This document shows positions 58,336 to 64,000 of a stretch of 64,000 nt of DNA, in pieces (the stretch's first letter is position 1; the number at the start of each line of letters is the position of its first letter). The translations under genes were made by a program, and so were the position numbers. Below the pieces are notes generated by a model. That model saw only the letters and a list, made by a program, of their open reading frames with translations, searched no databases and was not told where the DNA came from. This DNA is from Elephas maximus indicus (Eukaryota; Chordata; Mammalia; Proboscidea; Elephantidae): assembly GCF_024166365.1 (NCBI RefSeq), contig NC_064839.1:36220378-36284377 (forward strand), in the 5' to 3' direction.

Positions 58336-58440
58336 ATTTTAAAATTAATTTTATTTTGTTGTTGGTGAAAATATACACAGCAAAACATATACCAATTCAA
58401 TAATTTCTACATGTACAATTCAGTGACATTGATTACCTCC
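58336..58440 (+). repeat. L1 3'-UTR fragment
   Basis: GGTGAAAATATACACAGCAA, AACATATACCAATTCAATAA and TACAATTCAGTGACATTGAT resemble the L1 relic at 11130. Confidence 0.7.
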
Positions 58441-61400
58441 AGTGTTTTAAGGCCTGACACCGAGTCTAAGCTCGAAAAGCTCTGCTGTTCCAACTACTGC
58501 CAATGGTTCCCAGGGCTACCTGTTCAGATTAGAAATCTCAACTGAGAGGTCTGAAAGAATGTGGATTCTTGCTCCTTTTTATTCACTGGGTAAGTGGGTT
58601 AAGAAAATTTACTTTGAAAAGAATTGGCCAGAGTTAAACTAGTATAAGGCAAACCATGGAGAGGGAACAAAACCACGGGAACATTAGTTCTAATTTGTTT
58701 CAGTAAAATGTCATTTAATGAAATCCTAATGTTAAAGCTGGGTCTTGGATGTATACTGCTATGAAATGGTGTAGCTAATCATAATGCTGTAAAAACCTAC
58801 ATTAAAATTAGCTATTGTTTTGCTGCTTTAAGTTTATGCCTCCCAAGCAGCAAACTGCCACAAGTAGATAATTTGAAAGTCCGATTTAATTTGCTCTTAT
58901 TGCCTAGGGCAAAGTGAAGCTGAACCCCAGATTATAAACTGGCCAGTTTATGCTTTTTTCTGGTATACAGATAGTTATTCAGCTAATTTATTTGGATTAC
59001 TAACCCTTTTTTACTCTGCTTTGGAGATACTGTTAGAGGAAAATGCACTCAAAATTCTTATTTTGCAGACCATAATATAAGTGGAGTCTTATGAAAAGAA
59101 TACTGACTCTGTCCTGTTATGGGCTCTATAGAGGACTTAGAGAATAATCAAGATATTTCTTGCTTTTTTGTGCCTCAGTTTCCTCCTCAAGAAAGTACAG
59201 ATGATAAAACCTGCCCTTAAGGATTTTGTAAGGCTGTTGTGGCAAGGTATTTTAAGCTCCTTGGGGAAAAAGGCTACACAGTGAGGTAGCATTGTTATTC
59301 CTTTTAATGTCAATTATATTCTGAAATATGATTTCAGAATTTCAGGATCCAAGGACCAATGATTGAACTGGTAGCTGATCAGTTTAGAGTTCTCTTTCTT
59401 GAAACTGAACCAAAATTTGCTTTGGGTAAAAGAGGTTAAAAATGTAATAATAAATTTACCGTGCCAACCTTTTTCTACCACATATCTTTTCTGGTATTTA
59501 TCTGAATATTCAGCTTATAAAATTGAGAAGAGATTGTAATTTCAGTTGAACCAGCAAGTCGGTGAGTATATAAAGCTATTTAAACTATTATCTGCCTTTG
59601 TTTTTCCAAGATGCATATCTGAAAGCTTTTCTTTTTCTTTTGGAAATTAAAAAAAAAAAAAGGAGACAAACAGAAGTATGGACATTCTACGTGTGCTGCT
59701 TTTTCTACACCTTGAGGACTAGCAAAATCTTTAATATGAGACTTTATTTGTACAAAGCAAAACTTCAAAACCACTAAAAAGCTTTTCTTATTAACTGCTG
59801 TCAGTCCTGTGATTTAGAGAGGCAATAAAGAACTAGAGGGGGCACATTTATCACTGAGTTCAGCACACCAGGAGCCATTTTCTCCAGCGGTAAAGGCAAG
59901 TGATAAAATGAGTTCTTTTGTTCTATAACCAAGACACATTCCCTGTTCCCTGTTCTCTAAACTTCTGCACACCAGGCTTCTCCAATGGCAGCTTGGCACC
60001 ATCCATCCACACTTAATGATAAATTGTTAGCATGAAAACATTGATGATATACCTGGAATACCTGGCCATGGACAGTGCTATGTGTTTACCTTCAACACAA
60101 AGTAGTTAGCTGCTAACATATTTGTAATATGAATTGGCAGTTTACTTTGAATAATACTTTCCATGTGTTTTCTTTCATCTTGGAAGGGAACGCCAATTAA
60201 TGTGTCTTTGGTTTGTTTTTGTAAAGATCATAAAATTTGGATTTTGAATCATAATTTCCTTATATCAAAGAAAGCCTCATCTGAATTTTAATGTTGAAAA
60301 GCTAAACCAATTTCAAGATACATTTTGTCAACTTACTTTGTATTTGGTTTTGATTTTGTGTTTTGTATTCTAGGCAGGCAGGTATGATACCTACACTTTT
60401 AAGCTATTTCTGAGATTTGATTACGCATTTGTAGGACTTTGAAATGAGTTAATTGTGTTTTGAGCTAAGCGGGACATAAAGGCTACAACAATCTTGCTGT
60501 TTGGGAGACTTTAAAAAACAGCATTTTTGAACATTCTGTAATCGAATATAGCAATCATCCAGTCATATTTTATAAAGCATTCACCTGTGCATGGCAATGT
60601 GTAGGACACAGAGATTATTGGGGAAATGTCAATGCTTTGGAACCATAGACAATGGTAGTGTTATAAGAAAATGAGCACAAATGCTAAATTGTGAATGTTA
60701 TTCCTAATGGAGCAAGTTAAATACTTAATTTAGTACCTGAAAAAGATAAGGGCACTTGAGTAAAATCTCCTGGTGTTTCTCAATTATACAATAATCAACT
60801 ATACTCCTTATAGGGACATTAATGATGAAGTAATATGTTCAAAATATAGCAGTAAAGCAGAAGACATGAAAAATCCGGGAAAATGAAATTGACGTTAGCA
60901 CTTTTGTGACTTGTTGGCTGCTCTTATAAACTTTTAGATAGCAAAGAATTTGGAATGGTATTATGTGGGAGTTTCATTTATCCATCCATTCTTTGCAATG
61001 TATAATTTAGTGCTTAAAGTTATTCTCTTGCTCTTGTCACTATCAGTTTCTTTTCACAGGAAGGGGAAATAAGTCCTTCTGTCAGTAATTTGGCAAAAGT
61101 GCTGAAAAGCCCATTATCACTGCTGGAGAGAAAGCAAACCACCCCTGGTATGTGAGGATCTGGCAGACTTCACAGAGAGAGAGATGAGCCCAGGCAAGGA
61201 GCTTCTAGTGAGAGATGGTTTTTATTTTCAGAGAGATACTGACCATTAGAAATTCTGCTTAAATCCACATAATATTTTCTCAGAGCAAAGTTACTTCCCC
61301 CGCCCCCTTTAAAACAAATTCATTGTTATAGGGGATGTGGGATGGAGATGGAAAAGGCAATCATTTAAATGAAGAAGTCACATCTTTTATGTACTTTGTG

Positions 61401-63060
61401 TTGTAGACCTCATACCTTGGGAAGGGACTACATCTTCCCAGAGGATGGTGGGAAATTGAACACTATGTTTCATGGTATGCTTCTTATATGTTCCCTTAAC
61501 CAAAAGGGAGCTCCTATAGGGTACAGAGGGAAGCATTGTTACCAACTTGAGCATATGGAAGCCTGAAGCTTTGACTAATTTGGATGTCTGGTTACCGTTG
61601 CAGAAAGACTGCTATGATTTTAGGTCCATACTTCACTGTTGGGGAAAACAACAACAACAACAAAGCTTTTTATAGAGGCATACTTTTTAAAAATATGGCT
61701 TTGAAGGGAATTGCATTTTATTTCTGACACTTATTGTATTGTAAAATCTCTAGTCTCTGATATTTAAAGGTGGAAACTTTTAACTTTCTCTCTTTAAAAA
61801 AAAAGAAAAAAACTCTAGGGCCCTTTTAGTACTATGGCCTTTTGAATAATCCTAAAGCTTTGAAAAATGAAATACTTTATTTTATGAAGCAGTTTTGGGG
61901 TCAATTTTTTCCTAAAATGTATGCTTTTATGTTGGGTAGTTTAAAGACCAGCTGTTAACTGAAACCAACCGTCAGCGAAGTTGCATAAAGTTATGTTTCC
62001 TATTAGTCTTGTATCTTTCCTATTAGTCATTTATGAAAGGATACAGGAACATCTAACAGAACTCCAAACAAAAATTGAAAAAACAGATGTCCATACCATA
62101 TTGGCGGATGGTTTGATTTTTTTTATTTAATAAAAAAGGAGCTTAGTAATTATTAGTGGTTTATAAAATAAGGCTGTTTTGGTAACTTATCACAAGATTG
62201 TTAGTAGGAGCTTACAGTTGAAATGTGGTGTTTTACTCGAATTTCAGAGAATAAAAAATGAGTTGAAGTTTTGCCTGGGAGCACCATGAAGGAGGAACTA
62301 TGACATTTCGATAGTTGGGCATGTATGAGCCCTAAAGGTGTGTTTATTATGTTGTCATGGTGAACTGTGAATTAAAAAAATAACAAGACCGCTCCTTGGG
62401 TAGTTGTGACTTATTGGTAGTTATCTTTACAAGAGTTCCATGCTGACTTAAGTAAAGATCTTTGGGGAAAAAAAAAACAAACTTCATTTTTCGAATAAAT
62501 TCAGCTAAGAGCCTACAGGCTTCCATGACACCGCACTGAATTATTATTAATGTGCACTGCTGTGAGAATAACGCTGGCTGCTGTTTAACAATAACCCCTT
62601 CCTCTGGAATTTCAGGAAAGTGGTAGGAATATGAGAGGCCGATTTAAGTGCCGGTGCTGAATTAAATGTGCTGGTTGACGGACACAACATTTTTATCATT
62701 ACTTGTGCAAGAGAGTGTAGAAACACACCATTACTCAGGGTCAGGTCACATGTGGAACTGGTGAAGTTGTTTGAGAGGCATTTTTGGCAAGCAGGACATT
62801 GCTCCTGGCCAGAAAAAGGTTTGTTTAACCTATTGCCATTACCTTGGATGCCCCATTTCCACCCTTCTCTTGGAGGGTTATGTGTGGTATTTCTTGAAGG
62901 TAGGGATATGATCTTTCAAGGGTCATTCTAGGTGACTTTAAGGATCCATTATTAACATCAAATATTGCTTATTAGTGCTTTTTAACTTGGATGTTTAGTA
63001 AATTTGCTTTGAAGTTCATTATTCTGATTATAGATATTCTTTTCACTTGGAATTACCTTT
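58441..63060. other. Unique AT-rich intergenic DNA, repeat-poor
   Basis: More than 4.5 kb without any AfroSINE or RTE copy, unusual for this window. No exon recognised. Candidate conserved elements lie near 58830-58990 and 62480-62680. A near-direct repeat TTTCCTATTAGTC occurs at about 61996 and 62015. Confidence 0.5.
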
Positions 63061-63330
63061 AAGTCTCCTAGCCTATATTTCCAAACTTATATCCCACTAT
63101 TCCCGGTAGTCTTTCCTCCCCCATCTCTTTTCTCTCCACATCCCCATCTTTTAGCCATGCCAGATTACTTAATATTCTCCAGATATGCCCTCAAACATCT
63201 CACCTCTCTGCCTTTGCTGATGTTGTCTGCTTAGAATATTATTGTATCAACTTCAGTTATTGCAATCCTACCCTTTCTAGAAGGTCTACTGCTTCATATA
63301 ATATCACTTCAGAGAATGGTTCCCAAATCT
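63060..63330 (+). repeat. L2 LINE relic
   Basis: CATCTCACCTCTCTGCCTTT, GCTGATGTTGTCTGCTTAGA and CACATCCCCATCTTTTAGCC are in the L2 3' ORF order. Confidence 0.55.
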
Positions 63331-63419
63331 CTGTATACGCCTCTTCATGGAACAAATTTCTCTCCTTTCTCATTTCTCACTGTACTCTAGTTCCTATAGT
63401 CTGCTCTTGTTTGGGAATA

Positions 63420-63577
63420 TGCCTCCCCTGTTTCCATGGAAGGTGGATCCTTGTAAATTAGGGTCTGAATGTTTTTTATCTACGATCGCGTGAGCTGTTT
63501 CCTTGATATAAATCTCTCTCTATATATTTATATGCTTTACTGGTTTTGCTTCTCTAGAGAACCCAGCCTAAGACAGT
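63420..63577 (+). repeat. LTR-like fragment
   Basis: GATATAAATCTCTCTCTATA and TTGCTTCTCTAGAGAACCCA, ending GCCTAAGACA, resemble the end of an old mammalian LTR. Start unknown. Confidence 0.4.
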
Positions 63578-64000
63578 CTTCTACATATGGTCTAGTACAG
63601 CATCTGACACAATTATATATGGTAGGCAGTAGATAAAGCTTCAGTAATTGAAATTCAGTTGCTGGTGATTGTAGGCCCCCTTGTAACACGAGACATTCAA
63701 AGAATCCAGAAACTCTTAATTAGTCAGTTAATTGTAATTCTGGTGGGTGGAATTGAGTTATCTTTTATTTGGAAGGACACACGATCATTAGGATGACAGG
63801 TATCTCCAAAGGCTGGGGTTGGTAAAGTTCTTCTGCTGTGCAGTATCTTGCTTGCTACCTCTTGTGCCTTTGCAAATGCCATCTAAGTGTACTTTCTGAT
63901 GGGGCTGAGAAACTCCAATAAACAATCCTAAAGCTGAGTATTTGGAGAACTTTCGAAATACTGATCTAGGATACATTTGGTACATTTTTTTCCAACTAAT
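63578..64000. other. Unique intergenic DNA to the window end
   Basis: No gene, RNA or clear repeat recognised. Confidence 0.5.

Overview
This is nuclear DNA from a placental mammal, almost certainly an afrotherian and most likely an elephant or close relative. The evidence is about 30 copies of a tRNA-headed SINE of the AfroSINE type (head like CCCTGGTGGCRTAGTGGTTAA, tail like TCGACTCGACGGCA), found alongside RTE/BovB-like LINE copies. Ancient mammalian repeats (MIR, L2, L1M, MER5-like, MLT1-like LTRs) form the background. There is nothing prokaryotic and no CRISPR array.

Layout. Positions 1-16905 hold the 3' half of WWP2 on the + strand: 14 coding exons (numbered 11-24 after the human gene) encoding the last 477 residues (human numbering 394-870), with WW3, WW4 and the whole HECT ubiquitin-ligase domain, followed by a 3' UTR of about 1.84 kb. 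The intron between exons 16 and 17 carries the microRNA hairpin MIR140 in the host sense. Positions 16906-27800 are an 11-kb convergent intergenic stretch packed with nested repeats. Positions 27800-37200 hold a complete seven-exon PSMD7 gene on the - strand (322 codons plus stop; 26S proteasome subunit Rpn8) with a CpG-island promoter at its right end. Positions 37370-64000 contain no gene I can support: a diverged tandem duplication beside the PSMD7 promoter, then AT-rich DNA with AfroSINE, RTE, L1, L2, MIR and LTR relics and long stretches of apparently single-copy sequence.

Function. WWP2 is a NEDD4-family E3 ligase that attaches ubiquitin to substrates. PSMD7 is a structural lid subunit of the 26S proteasome that degrades ubiquitinated proteins. 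They share a pathway, but nothing here suggests joint regulation. MIR140 is a cartilage-associated microRNA processed from the WWP2 locus.

No new biological system was found. The most informative extras are: two solo-LTR-like insertions with 5-bp target duplications, one inside an AfroSINE and one inside an RTE LINE, the latter itself carrying an AfroSINE; a 3' tail shared by the RTE LINEs and the SINEs; a tRNA-Gly-headed SINE; an antioxidant-response-type motif in PSMD7 intron 1; paired Pumilio-type motifs in the WWP2 3' UTR; and two local duplications around PSMD7.
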